From contig NZ_JBAKBF010000006.1 of the NCBI RefSeq assembly GCF_036881715.1, forward strand, positions 1 through 64,000: a stretch of 64,000 nt of DNA, read 5' to 3'. Within the stretch, counting starts at the first letter, position 1; each line of letters starts with the position of its first letter. The DNA is from Pannonibacter anstelovis (GTDB lineage Bacteria; Pseudomonadota; Alphaproteobacteria; Rhizobiales; Stappiaceae). A model generated the notes under the pieces. It was not told where the DNA came from. It saw only the letters and a list, made by a program, of their open reading frames with translations, and searched no databases. The position numbers and the translations under genes were made by a program. Of the stretch, positions 53,342-62,263 are shown one piece after another.

Positions 53342-53382
53342 GACAGGGCGAAGCCTCGGCAAATGTGAGGCCCCGCCCTGTC
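53342..53382 (-). terminator. Intra-operon terminator between dctP and dctQ
   Basis: On the minus strand GACAGGGCG and CGCCCTGTC pair over 9 bp, with an inner GCCTC/GAGGC stem, followed by CCCTTTTTG. It would let the binding protein be made in excess of the membrane subunits. Confidence 0.75.
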
Positions 53383-53391
53383 AGTCTGCCA

Positions 53392-54438
53392 TTACTTGGC
53401 TGCAGTCAGATTCATTTCCTTGCCAATGGTGGCATTGAAATCAGCAACGCAATCATCCGAGCAGCGAGCGGCCCACTGCGGCAGGATCTTGGTCTTCAGT
53501 GTTTCGGCCAGAAGCGCCTTGTCCTCATCAGACGGCACCACCAGCTTCATCTTGCCCTTGACCTCAAGCGTGCAGGATGCTGCGCCTGTGTTGCAGTCAA
53601 AGCCCTGCTGCGTCTGCGCATCGGCTGCGGCCCAGATGTCATCCATCAGCGTGTTCATGTTCTCCTGGATGAAGGCCTGCACCTTGGGGTCCAGCTTGTC
53701 CCAGGCACCCTGGTTCACGCCGTGGATCTGCTGGTTCCAGTTGATCGGCAGAGCCAGAAGGTGGGTGGAGACTTCATACCACTTGGCCGAATAGCCGGAG
53801 AGCGAGCCGGTGATGGCGCAGTCCACCACCTTGTTCTGCAGGGCCGGAACCACTTCGCCGAAGGCCATGGTCACGCTGGCGCCGCCAAAGGCTTCCACGA
53901 ACTCGGCCTGCGTGCGGCTGGAGGTGCGCACCTTCTTGCCGGCCAGATCCTTGAGGCTGTTGATCTCGGCGTTGCAGAACAGCACCTGCGCCGGATAGGT
54001 GGAGATGCCCAGCAGCTTCACGCGCGAGCCTTCGCCATAGAACTTCTCGTAGACCGGCTCGAAGGCAGCGGTCACCTTGCGGGCCGTCTGCACGTCAGGT
54101 GCCAGCCCCGGCAGATCGATGGCTTCGTTGATCGGATTGTCCGAAGCGAAATAGGACAGGGTTGCGGTGCCGAACTCGATGGCCCCCTGAGACATCAGGC
54201 GCATCAGTTCCGGGCCCTTCACGCCCATCTCATTGAAGCCCTTGATGGTGGCCGTCACCTGGCCGCCGGACTTCTCCGGGATCGTCTTTTCCCAGAACGG
54301 CTGCTCGAACTGCTGATAGGCTGTCAGGTTGCTGAGGCCGCCAACGACATGCAGTTCCGTCTTCGGCAGGTCCTGCGCGAAAGCGGAGAGCGAGGTGGAG
54401 GCGGCAAGGAATGCGGTCGTGAGGGTAAGGAGTTTCAT
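53392..54438 (-). CDS. dctP: TRAP transporter substrate-binding protein DctP
   Basis: This 348-residue periplasmic binding protein has a signal peptide (MKLLTLTTAFLAASTSLSAFA). The conserved arginine region KKVRTSSRTQAEF and a Cys-rich C-terminal part (CNTGAASC, CSDDC) suggest disulfides. The ATG at 54438 has AAGGGA upstream; the longer open frame lacks a signal. It is the first gene of the TRAP/amide operon. The ligand is probably a carboxylate, perhaps an amide acid, judged by the enzymes encoded downstream. Confidence 0.92.
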   Translation of the reverse strand: MKLLTLTTAFLAASTSLSAFAQDLPKTELHVVGGLSNLTAYQQFEQPFWEKTIPEKSGGQVTATIKGFNEMGVKGPELMRLMSQGAIEFGTATLSYFASDNPINEAIDLPGLAPDVQTARKVTAAFEPVYEKFYGEGSRVKLLGISTYPAQVLFCNAEINSLKDLAGKKVRTSSRTQAEFVEAFGGASVTMAFGEVVPALQNKVVDCAITGSLSGYSAKWYEVSTHLLALPINWNQQIHGVNQGAWDKLDPKVQAFIQENMNTLMDDIWAAADAQTQQGFDCNTGAASCTLEVKGKMKLVVPSDEDKALLAETLKTKILPQWAARCSDDCVADFNATIGKEMNLTAAK

Positions 54439-54578
54439 GCTGCGGTCCCTTTTGCTGTATTCCGTCACAGCACCGCACACAAGAAGCAGCTGGTTTCACC
54501 TGAGATATAAAAACAGGGCAAGCCTGTTCTGCATCACCGGATGATTTACACGTCCAGTCTGTTCCCTTGCATGCAGCT

Positions 54579-54602
54579 TATAGCGCTGTCTTGCCCGCTA
54601 TA
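54579..54602. promoter_or_regulatory. Inverted repeat upstream of dctP
   Basis: TATAGCG and CGCTATA are perfectly inverted with a 10-base spacer, about 140 bases upstream of dctP and downstream of a LysR gene. This could be a LysR-type binding site. Confidence 0.4.
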
Positions 54603-54662
54603 GAACGATGACGGAAACCCGGCTGTCCAATCGTATGTTTGGAAGCGTGATATAAATTTTAT

Positions 54663-55595
54663 TTATGCCTCAGCTTCAATTCCAGGCATTTGCACAGTTT
54701 CTGTGCCTGCCTCGCCCGCAGCCACCTGCTGCGCCATCCGGGCAATTACCCGGGCGGCATAACTGTCGGGCCCGTCGATCCAGGTGGCGGTGAAATTCAG
54801 GTCCTGCAGCGGGTCTGCGATCACGTCGAGGATTTCCAGTTCTCCCCGCTCCAGTTCGGCGCCAAGGAAGATGGGCGTGATCACTGCCGTGCCGATGCCA
54901 TCCTGCACCATGCGCACGATCATCGACAGGGATGCACAGCCATACATGCGTGGTGACGGCACCCCTTCCCGCCGCAGCATGTCGCGCACCTGCCGGTAGG
55001 GCGCACTGTTGGAAGCATAGGTGATGACCGGCAAGCGGGTCACCTGCTCCAGCGTCAAGGGCCGGGGCCCGAGATCCAGTCCGGCCTTGGCCACCCAGGA
55101 CAGCGGATAGGTGCAGAGCGGACGGTTCTCCATCCGCGCCTCCAGCACCGGCCCCATCATGAAGGCGAGGTTGAGCCGCCGGCTCATCAGATGCGCCTTC
55201 AGCATCTCACTGCTGTCCACCTCGATCTCCAGCGTCAGCGCCGGATAGGCGCTGTGTACTTCGGCAATGAGGCGCGGCAGCCATGTCTGCACAATCGTCT
55301 CCGCCACGCCGATGTGAAAGCTGCCGCTCATGGTGGTCTGGTCGCGGGCGGCCTGAATGATATCATTGCGCGCCTGCATCATCCGTTCGGCGTGGGCCAG
55401 AAGCTCATGCCCCTTGGCGGTGAGGCGCACACCACGTGCCGCCCTGTCAAACAGCCGCACGCCCAGCGCGCCTTCCAGCGAGGCAATACGCTGGGAAACA
55501 GCCGGCTGGGTGGTGCCAAGCTTCTCGGAAGCAGCCCGCAAGCTGCCAAGAGCCGCTGCCCAGAAAAAGGTTTCGATGTTGCGCAGATCAATCAC
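54663..55595 (-). CDS. LysR-family transcriptional regulator
   Basis: This 310-residue regulator has the N-terminal winged helix (RAASEKLGTTQPAVSQRIASLE) and a substrate-binding domain. It starts at a GTG at 55595. It lies directly upstream of the TRAP/DUF2848/amidase operon on the same strand, with a 220-base gap holding an inverted repeat, so it likely regulates that operon. Confidence 0.92.
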   Translation of the reverse strand: MIDLRNIETFFWAAALGSLRAASEKLGTTQPAVSQRIASLEGALGVRLFDRAARGVRLTAKGHELLAHAERMMQARNDIIQAARDQTTMSGSFHIGVAETIVQTWLPRLIAEVHSAYPALTLEIEVDSSEMLKAHLMSRRLNLAFMMGPVLEARMENRPLCTYPLSWVAKAGLDLGPRPLTLEQVTRLPVITYASNSAPYRQVRDMLRREGVPSPRMYGCASLSMIVRMVQDGIGTAVITPIFLGAELERGELEILDVIADPLQDLNFTATWIDGPDSYAARVIARMAQQVAAGEAGTETVQMPGIEAEA

Positions 55596-55735
55596 GGTAT
55601 GGCCCAGGGAGGAAAGGAGACCGGCATGATACTCCCTGCGCCCGTGTGATCCTACTGCGGATCGGGCAATTCCACCGTATGCGCCTATTGCCCCTCCCCT
55701 GAAAGATGCCAGCAGGCTGCGGTCTGCAGCCCATC

Positions 55736-55767
55736 AAAAAAACCGCATCGCAGGAAGCGATGCGGTT
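55736..55767 (-). terminator. Rho-independent terminator of the serine hydrolase gene
   Basis: AACCGCATCGC and GCGATGCGGTT form a perfect 11-bp stem around AGGAA; on the minus strand it runs into seven T residues. Confidence 0.9.
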
Positions 55768-55816
55768 CTGGAGTTAGCGGGATACGCGATGGGTCTGCAT
55801 TTCCCTCTGCTGCAGA

Positions 55817-57049
55817 TTACTTCGTCAGCTTGTCCGTGATCTGCTTGAACAAAGCCAGATTGGGCTCGTCATGACCGACCGGATCGGGCGAAGCGGTTGC
55901 CTTCATGATAACGAGATTGTTGGTGGGATCGACGTAGATGTACTGGTGGAACAGGCCCAGCGCCGAATAGGCGTCGCTCTCCGGGAAGGTCCACCACTGG
56001 TACTGATAGCCAAGCTTTTCCTCCGGCCCGGCAGGCTCGTTGCCCTCGGATGGCACGGTGGCTTCCTTCACCCAGTCTGCCGAAACAACCTGGTTGCCGT
56101 TGGACTTGCCCTGATTGAGGAACATCAGGCCGAAGCGGGCATGATCTCGGGCTGTAGCGGCAAGGCCTGCGCCGAAGAACTCGCGGCCAACGGAAGGCGG
56201 CCCGTCCATGATCCAATAGGCATCATTTGCCATGCCGGCCGGCTTCCAGAGCTTTTCGGACATGTATTCGGCGCCGGTCTTGCCGACGGCCTTTTCGAGG
56301 ATGCAGCCCAGCACGCTGGTGTCGAGTGTGGCGTAGTTGAAGGGCCGCTCCGCCGCCTTGGCGCCTGGCTTGGATTCCTTGGCGGCATAGTCGCACCAGC
56401 GGTACTTGTAGCCGACGAGGGAATTATCATGAACGGTGGTCAGCTGGGTGTCGCTGCCGAATTCATAGACCTCCAGCCAGTCCACGCCGGAGCGCATCTG
56501 CAGCAGATCGCGGATGGTCGGCCCGTCATAGCCGCTGCCCTTCATCTCGGGCAGATAGTCGGTCACCTTGTCGTCGAGGCTCTTGATATGGCCATCGGCC
56601 AGCGCGAGGCCGATCAGCGTCGAGACATAAGACTTGGCGACCGAGAAGGTCAGAAAGCGGGTGTTTTCGTCACTGCCATTGCGGTAGGTCTCGTAAACGA
56701 GGTTACCATCCTTCAGCACGACGAGGGCGTTGGTGTGAGTCGCCTCAAGCGCGCCTTCCAGATCCAGCTTGGCATCACCAATCGTGTACTCGCCCTCCAG
56801 CGAAACAGGCATGGACGGCAGCGGCTGCACTTGCGAGCCTGCGGCAACGGTCCGGGTCGCAAACATCTGATCCATATGCTGGAATGTCAGGTAGTTCAGC
56901 GCCGGGTTCAGCATGTTGGCGCGGGCATTCACCATGGTCGGTGACAACCATTTCGCATCATTCTGGTCACTGGCCGATGCGGCAGCCGGAAGGCTCATCA
57001 AGGCCATGGCCAGTATTGCCGGGATTTTTCTGAATTCAGTTCGCGACAC
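55817..57049 (-). CDS. Exported serine hydrolase, class C beta-lactamase-like
   Basis: This 410-residue protein has a signal peptide (MSRTEFRKIPAILAMALMSLPAAASA) and the beta-lactamase/esterase fold. The nucleophile motif SxxK is S136-V-A-K139, and a Tyr in FNYATLD may be the second catalytic residue. Relatives include 6-aminohexanoate-dimer hydrolase and EstB-type esterases, so an amide or ester of a small acid is more likely than a beta-lactam. The GTG at 57049 has GGAGG 6 bases upstream. It is divergent from a LysR gene, which probably regulates it. Confidence 0.88.
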   Translation of the reverse strand: MSRTEFRKIPAILAMALMSLPAAASASDQNDAKWLSPTMVNARANMLNPALNYLTFQHMDQMFATRTVAAGSQVQPLPSMPVSLEGEYTIGDAKLDLEGALEATHTNALVVLKDGNLVYETYRNGSDENTRFLTFSVAKSYVSTLIGLALADGHIKSLDDKVTDYLPEMKGSGYDGPTIRDLLQMRSGVDWLEVYEFGSDTQLTTVHDNSLVGYKYRWCDYAAKESKPGAKAAERPFNYATLDTSVLGCILEKAVGKTGAEYMSEKLWKPAGMANDAYWIMDGPPSVGREFFGAGLAATARDHARFGLMFLNQGKSNGNQVVSADWVKEATVPSEGNEPAGPEEKLGYQYQWWTFPESDAYSALGLFHQYIYVDPTNNLVIMKATASPDPVGHDEPNLALFKQITDKLTK

Positions 57050-57171
57050 AAGCTTCCTCCCCTTGTCCGCCGCCTCCAGAGCAGAAGCGGCCCGAACCCG
57101 AGCGTCTTCGCGCCTGCGGTGTTCGTTTCGTCATTCAGGCATATTGGCAAAAATCAAAACAGACACATAAT

Positions 57172-57187
57172 GTTGCCACCTGACAAC
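57172..57187. promoter_or_regulatory. Near-perfect inverted repeat in LysR/hydrolase gap
   Basis: GTTGCCA and TGACAAC are inverted around CC with one mismatch, 20 bases before the LysR start. It could be part of an autoregulatory site. Weak evidence. Confidence 0.3.
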
Positions 57188-57207
57188 CAAGAGAGTTCAC
57201 CCCGCCC

Positions 57208-58101
57208 GTGAAGACACAACAGCTCAAGGCGCTTGTCGCCCTCGCCGACAAGGGTTCCATCCGCGGCGCCGCCCGGGAGATGGGGCTGTCGCAAAGCGCG
57301 CTGACCAAGATGCTGCGAGAGCTGGAAGCACAGACCGGGGCGGCGCTGCTGCTGCGCGCCTCTCACGGCACGCAGTTCACCCCGGCCGGCAAGGCGCTGA
57401 TGACCCATGCACGGCTGATCGTGGCAACCATGCGCCGGGCAGAAGAGGAAGTGCGGCGTATTTCCGGGCAGGCGGTTGCCACCGCGCGCATTGCAGTGAC
57501 ACCTGTCGTGGCCGCAACAAAACTCGGCAGCATTTTGCACGAGTTCCAGCGCCGTCATCCGGAAGGACAGCTGGAGGTGGAATCGGGCACGCTGGGCAAC
57601 ATCGTGCCCCGGCTGCAGGATGGGCAGCTGGATCTGGCGCTCGGCATCGCAGTGCCGAGCGCCCTGCCGGCGGATCTCGCCTTCTTCTCTTTCGCCGAAG
57701 TCCAGATTGCGCCTGTCACTGGCTCTGCCCGGTTCGCTGGCCGTCAGGTGCCCTGGGAGGAACTGGCCCAGGAACGCTGGCTTCTCAACCCGGCACCGGG
57801 CAGCGCCGACAAGGCTGCACTCGACTGGCTGGAGGAGAAGAATATCACCCTTGCCCATCCGCCAACCCTGTGCCGCTCTCCCTTTCTTCTCGCCGCCCTG
57901 AACCGGTCAACGGATTTGATCGCCTTCTGCCCCTTGCGCATTCTCGATCATGCCTTCTGGGGCCAGGACCTGCATGAAATCCGCGTGCCGGACCTGCCGC
58001 CGCCGATGCAGCTCGGCGTACTGACCCGCAAGCACACGCCGGCCTCGCTGGTCTCGCGCGACATCATCGATATTTCGACAAGGCTGCTTCAAGCGCTCTG
58101 A
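57208..58101 (+). CDS. LysR-family transcriptional regulator
   Basis: This 297-residue regulator has the winged helix (IRGAAREMGLSQSALTKMLRELE) and a LysR effector domain. It starts at a GTG at 57208 with a weak upstream AAGAGAG. It is divergent from the serine hydrolase gene, 158 bases away, the classical LysR target layout, and is followed by an EamA transporter gene on the same strand. Confidence 0.92.
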   Translation: MKTQQLKALVALADKGSIRGAAREMGLSQSALTKMLRELEAQTGAALLLRASHGTQFTPAGKALMTHARLIVATMRRAEEEVRRISGQAVATARIAVTPVVAATKLGSILHEFQRRHPEGQLEVESGTLGNIVPRLQDGQLDLALGIAVPSALPADLAFFSFAEVQIAPVTGSARFAGRQVPWEELAQERWLLNPAPGSADKAALDWLEEKNITLAHPPTLCRSPFLLAALNRSTDLIAFCPLRILDHAFWGQDLHEIRVPDLPPPMQLGVLTRKHTPASLVSRDIIDISTRLLQAL

Positions 58102-58324
58102 ACGGATCACGGGCCGGTTCCCTCCTGGAAACGGCGGCAAGCTGTGGACCAAGGGCGGAGATTACGTGCACTTTTTTGCGGCAGATGGCATTCTCAATGG
58201 CAGGTTCCGTAACCGGTCAACAGCCGCCCGTCCCACTTCTGACGGCCTCGCGCGGACCCTGCTTTTCATCGCATCATACCGGCCGCTTCAGGCAGCCAGA
58301 ATCCTGGCCACAAGGACCCTCAAC

Positions 58325-59239
58325 ATGACTTCCACGAGCACGGCCGTTCATCGTCTTGGCGGGATTGCAGGACCTGCCATCATGCTGCTCGGCATGTTCC
58401 TTTTCGCGCTGAACGACGCCATGGGCAAATGGCTCGTTGCCAGCTACAGCGTCGGTCAGGTGGTGCTGATCCGCAGCATCGCGGCGCTGCTGATCCTCGC
58501 CCCATTTCTCTGGATGTCTGGCCTCAAGCCGCTGCTCAAGCCGGAACGCCCGGGCATGCAGGCAGCCCGCGTGGCCTTTTCCACCTTCGAGCTTTTCTGC
58601 TTCTACTATGCCGTCACATATCTTCCGCTCGCCGATGTGATGACCTATTGGCTGGCGGCGCCCATCTATGTGGCCGCGCTCTCGCCCTTCCTTTTGGGCG
58701 AGAAGGTGGGCTGGCGGCGCTGGAGCGCCATTGCGGTGGGCTTCATCGGCGTAATCATTGCGCTCAATCCGTCGAGCGCCATGTTCACCCCGCCTGCCAT
58801 CCTCTCCATCGCCGGGGCAGCGGCCTTTGCCTTCATGATGCTGTCAGGCCGCAGCCTGCGCGGCACCCCGGACAAGACGCTGGTCTTCTTCCAGACGGCA
58901 GGCGCAGGGCTTGCCGGGCTTGTTATGGCGCCGTTCGACTGGCGGCCCATCGCCTCGATGGAAGATGCACTGCTGCTCTCCCTGCTCGGCATCGTCGCCA
59001 TGAGCGCCCATATCATGGTCAACCGCGCCCTGAAGATCTCGGACGCTGCAACGGTTGCCCCTCTGCAATACACGCTGCTGCTGTGGGCCGTGGTCTTCGG
59101 CTGGTATTTCTTCGGTGACCTGCCGAAACCCAGCATGATGATCGGCGCCGCCCTTATCACCAGCGCCGGGCTCTTCATCTTCTTCCGGGAGCAGCAGCTG
59201 AAGAAACGCGATCAGGTGCTTCCGGCCATTCCGGAGTAG
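58325..59239 (+). CDS. DMT-superfamily (EamA) transporter
   Basis: This 304-residue inner-membrane protein has about ten membrane segments in two EamA repeats, a layout used by exporters of small metabolites and amino acids. The ATG at 58325 follows AAGGA by 8 bases; the open frame extends upstream but without a ribosome site. It lies 223 bases after the LysR gene and converges on the TRAP binding-protein gene. The substrate is unknown. Confidence 0.9.
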   Translation: MTSTSTAVHRLGGIAGPAIMLLGMFLFALNDAMGKWLVASYSVGQVVLIRSIAALLILAPFLWMSGLKPLLKPERPGMQAARVAFSTFELFCFYYAVTYLPLADVMTYWLAAPIYVAALSPFLLGEKVGWRRWSAIAVGFIGVIIALNPSSAMFTPPAILSIAGAAAFAFMMLSGRSLRGTPDKTLVFFQTAGAGLAGLVMAPFDWRPIASMEDALLLSLLGIVAMSAHIMVNRALKISDAATVAPLQYTLLLWAVVFGWYFFGDLPKPSMMIGAALITSAGLFIFFREQQLKKRDQVLPAIPE

Positions 59240-59258
59240 TCGCCAAGGCAAACGGAAA

Positions 59259-59286
59259 AGACCCGCAACGTTGCCGTTGCGGGTCT
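59259..59286. terminator. Terminator between convergent EamA and dctP genes
   Basis: AGACCCGCAACG and CGTTGCGGGTCT pair perfectly over 12 bp around TTGC. On the minus strand it is followed by TTTTCC, so it best serves the dctP transcript. Confidence 0.75.
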
Positions 59287-59361
59287 CTGCGCTGGACTGC
59301 GGCGGATGGGGCGCCGCAATCCGGGGGATGGGGCTGGAAGGGCAAGGCCCCTCTATGAAAA

Positions 59362-60366
59362 TCAGCCGCGGATCTTGGCCAGTTCCTGCTGAACCCGCTC
59401 GATTACATCGGCACCGATGGTGTCCTTGTGCTTCTCGTAGACCACCTGTGACTTTTCGAGCATGCGCTTCTGCTCTTCCGGGCTCAGGGTGTTGAACTTG
59501 ATGCCTTCGGCCTGGATCTTCTCCAGAGACTTCTGGTTCAGCTCCCGGATCACCTTGCGCTCCTCATCACGGCCGACAATGGCACACTCCCTCAGAGCTG
59601 CCTGTTCATCGGCAGTGTAGGTGTCGAAGATCGGCTTGGAGAAGAGGAACAGGAACGGCGTATAGGCGTGGCGCGTCTCGCTGACATATTCCTGCACTTC
59701 GTAGAACTTCGAGGTGTCGATGGTGACGTAGGGGTTTTCCTGCGCATCGATGGTCTTGGTTTCGAGGGCGGAGAAGACCTCGCCAAAGGCCATGGGCGTG
59801 GCATTGGCACCGAAGTTCTGGAAGGTGTCGAGGAACACGTTGTTCTGCATCACGCGCACCTTCATGCCCTCCAGATCCTCCCATTTGGTGACAGGACGGC
59901 TGGAGTTGGACAGGTTGCGGAAGCCGTTTTCCCAATAGGCGAGATTGACGAGACCGGCCTCGGCCAGCTTTCCGTTCAGGAACTCGCCGAACTCGCCGTC
60001 CATCACCGCATCGGCTTCTTCGTTGCTGGCAAAGAGGAACGGCAGATCGAAGACGCCGAGCGCCGGAACGATGCCAGCCAGCGGCGACGACGAGGTGACG
60101 ACGGCCTCCTGAACGCCGGCGCGCAGGGCCTGCGTTGCCTGCAGGTCACCACCGAGCGCGCCGCCCCAGAAGGCCGTCAGCTTCAGCTTGCCGCCAGACT
60201 TTTCGTCAAGGCAGGCCTGCATGGCATTGATGCCGTTGCCGACCGGATGGTCCGCATTGATGCCATTGGACACGCGCATGTTGCGGTCATTGAATTGCGC
60301 CGATGCCGGAACAGCGGCGGTAGCGGCAAACACCACAGCCGTGGTGGCGAGAAGCAGTTTCTTCAT
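59362..60366 (-). CDS. dctP: TRAP transporter substrate-binding protein DctP
   Basis: This 334-residue periplasmic protein has a signal peptide (MKKLLLATTAVVFAATAAVPASA) and the DctP fold, with the conserved arginine segment LEGMKVRVMQN and TPMAFGEVFSALETKTIDAQENP. This subgroup binds sugar acids in characterised relatives. It is the last gene of its operon (enzyme, dctQ, dctM, dctP), the reverse of the other TRAP system in the window. Confidence 0.94.
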   Translation of the reverse strand: MKKLLLATTAVVFAATAAVPASAQFNDRNMRVSNGINADHPVGNGINAMQACLDEKSGGKLKLTAFWGGALGGDLQATQALRAGVQEAVVTSSSPLAGIVPALGVFDLPFLFASNEEADAVMDGEFGEFLNGKLAEAGLVNLAYWENGFRNLSNSSRPVTKWEDLEGMKVRVMQNNVFLDTFQNFGANATPMAFGEVFSALETKTIDAQENPYVTIDTSKFYEVQEYVSETRHAYTPFLFLFSKPIFDTYTADEQAALRECAIVGRDEERKVIRELNQKSLEKIQAEGIKFNTLSPEEQKRMLEKSQVVYEKHKDTIGADVIERVQQELAKIRG

Positions 60367-60393
60367 GGTCTTCCTCCCTTTTGATCAAGGTTT

Positions 60394-60429
60394 CCCGGCA
60401 GATAGCCACTCCTCTGACCGCCTGCCGGG
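60394..60429 (-). other. Hairpin between dctM and dctP
   Basis: CCCGGCAG and CTGCCGGG pair over 8 bp with a 20-base loop and no T-run, in the 77-base gap. It may adjust mRNA stability between the membrane subunit and binding-protein genes. Confidence 0.4.
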
Positions 60430-60443
60430 GGTTTCGTATGCGC

Positions 60444-61721
60444 CTAGTGCAGCCAGGACAGCGGCACGAGCACCAGTTCCGGGAACAGGATCAGCAGCAT
60501 GAGCACTGCGATCTGTGACAGCAGGAAAGGCATGACGCCTGTCACCACCTTGCCGAGCGGCACCTTGGACACGCCGCTGACCACGTTGAGCACCACGCCA
60601 ACCGGCGGCGTGATGAGGCCGATGCAGGTGTTCATGACGAAGAGAACACCGAAATAGACCGGATCAATGCCCGCCTGCTTGACGATGGGCATCAGCACCG
60701 GAGACAGGATCAAGATGGTGGGCGCCAGATCCAGCGCCGTTCCCACCACCAGCACCAGCAGCATCATCACCAGCATCAGCAGCTTGGGCTGCTCGATCAG
60801 CGGGGCAATATGACGGGTGATCTCTGCGGGAATGTTCGCCGCCGTGATCAGCCAGGCCGACACCAGCGCTGCGGCAACCAGGAACATCACGATCGAGGTC
60901 GTTTTTGCCGCCCGCAGAATGACGAAATAGAGATCCGCGACCTTAAGTTCCCGGTAGACGAAAAGCCCCACCATCAGCGCATAGAAGGCGGCAATCACTG
61001 CCGCTTCCGTCGGCGTAACAACACCCATGCGGATGCCGCCGAGGATGATCACCGGCATGCCCAGCGCCCAGGCGGCACGGCCTGTTGCCGCAAGGCGGAC
61101 GGACATGGGCTGGCGCGGCAGCGTCTCCACCTTTGACTTGCGGACAAGGAAGGTCCAGGTCACCGCGAGAGCCACGCCCATCATGATGCCCGGCACGATT
61201 CCGCCCATGAAGAGCTTGGTGATCGACACGTTGGCAGCCACGCCGAAGATGATGAAGGCGAGCGATGGCGGAATGACCGGGGCGATGATGCCGCCCGCCG
61301 CCATGAGGCCGGCCGAGCGCGGCACGTCATAGCCTGCACGGGCCATCATCGGCACGAGGATCGCGGCAAGAGCCGCCGTGTCGGCCGCAGCCGAACCGGA
61401 CAGGCTCGCCATGATGATGGCAGCGACGATGGCCACGAAACCCAGACCACCGCGGATATGTCCGGCCCAGGCCAGCGCAAAGTCGATGATGCGGCGGGAC
61501 AGGCCGCCGGAGTTCATGAGTTCGCCGGCGAGGATGAAGAAGGGAATGGCCAGCAGCGTGAAGGTGTCTGCGCCTGAGATCATGTTCTGCGACACGATCT
61601 GCGTGTTGAACATGCCCATGTAGGACATGAGGATGACGCCGCAGAACATGAGCGCGAAGGCAACCGGCACGCCGATGGCCATGGAGCCAAGCAGGGAGCC
61701 GATGAAGACGAGAAGCGTCAT
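60444..61721 (-). CDS. dctM: TRAP transporter large membrane subunit DctM
   Basis: This 425-residue permease has about twelve membrane segments and family features such as GEIMNSGG-like GELMNSGGLSRRIIDFA, VIPPSLAFIIFG and LITPPVGVVLNVV. It starts at the ATG at 61721, one base after the dctQ stop, so the pair is coupled. It imports the ligand bound by the nearby DctP. Confidence 0.95.
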   Translation of the reverse strand: MTLLVFIGSLLGSMAIGVPVAFALMFCGVILMSYMGMFNTQIVSQNMISGADTFTLLAIPFFILAGELMNSGGLSRRIIDFALAWAGHIRGGLGFVAIVAAIIMASLSGSAAADTAALAAILVPMMARAGYDVPRSAGLMAAGGIIAPVIPPSLAFIIFGVAANVSITKLFMGGIVPGIMMGVALAVTWTFLVRKSKVETLPRQPMSVRLAATGRAAWALGMPVIILGGIRMGVVTPTEAAVIAAFYALMVGLFVYRELKVADLYFVILRAAKTTSIVMFLVAAALVSAWLITAANIPAEITRHIAPLIEQPKLLMLVMMLLVLVVGTALDLAPTILILSPVLMPIVKQAGIDPVYFGVLFVMNTCIGLITPPVGVVLNVVSGVSKVPLGKVVTGVMPFLLSQIAVLMLLILFPELVLVPLSWLH

Positions 61722-61722
61722 G

Positions 61723-62256
61723 TCAGTGCTCCATCAGCTTGGCAGGGTCCACGTGCTCACCGGCGAACATGGAGATTTCCTTGTCCGTGGTGCGGCCCAG
61801 CAGAATGCGGATGAAGCGTTCCAGCGAAATCAGGAACATACCGCCGCCAGTAAAGAAACCGATGCCGTAGACCCAGATCATCGGCATGCCGGTGACGGGC
61901 GCGGCCATGGACGCATTGATGGGAAACTGCTTCCAGGTGCCCCAGAAGAAGATGGCGGAACAGGTCATGATGATGATGTTGACCAGCGCCATGCAGATCA
62001 GGCGCCCGCGCCGGGAGAAATGCACCACCAGCGTTTCGATGCCGAGATGGGAGTTCTCCCGGAAAGTCACGACCGCACCGATGAAGGTGAGCCAGACGAA
62101 GAAATACCGCGCCAGCTCTTCCGAGACGACGAGGCCGGAGTTCATGCCATAGCGCAGGACCACATTAACGAAGACCATGATCGCCATGGAGGCCAGCAGG
62201 AAGACGAGGACCGCTTCCAGCGTGCGGTAGAAAAGGCGGGTGAGGGTCGCGATCAT
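61723..62256 (-). CDS. dctQ: TRAP transporter small membrane subunit DctQ
   Basis: This 177-residue protein has four membrane segments and the family pattern VSEELARYFFVWLTFIGA. The ATG at 62256 follows GAGG by 5 bases and comes 7 bases after the preceding enzyme gene; a longer frame inside that gene is not used. Confidence 0.92.
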   Translation of the reverse strand: MIATLTRLFYRTLEAVLVFLLASMAIMVFVNVVLRYGMNSGLVVSEELARYFFVWLTFIGAVVTFRENSHLGIETLVVHFSRRGRLICMALVNIIIMTCSAIFFWGTWKQFPINASMAAPVTGMPMIWVYGIGFFTGGGMFLISLERFIRILLGRTTDKEISMFAGEHVDPAKLMEH

Positions 62257-62263
62257 GAGGCCC

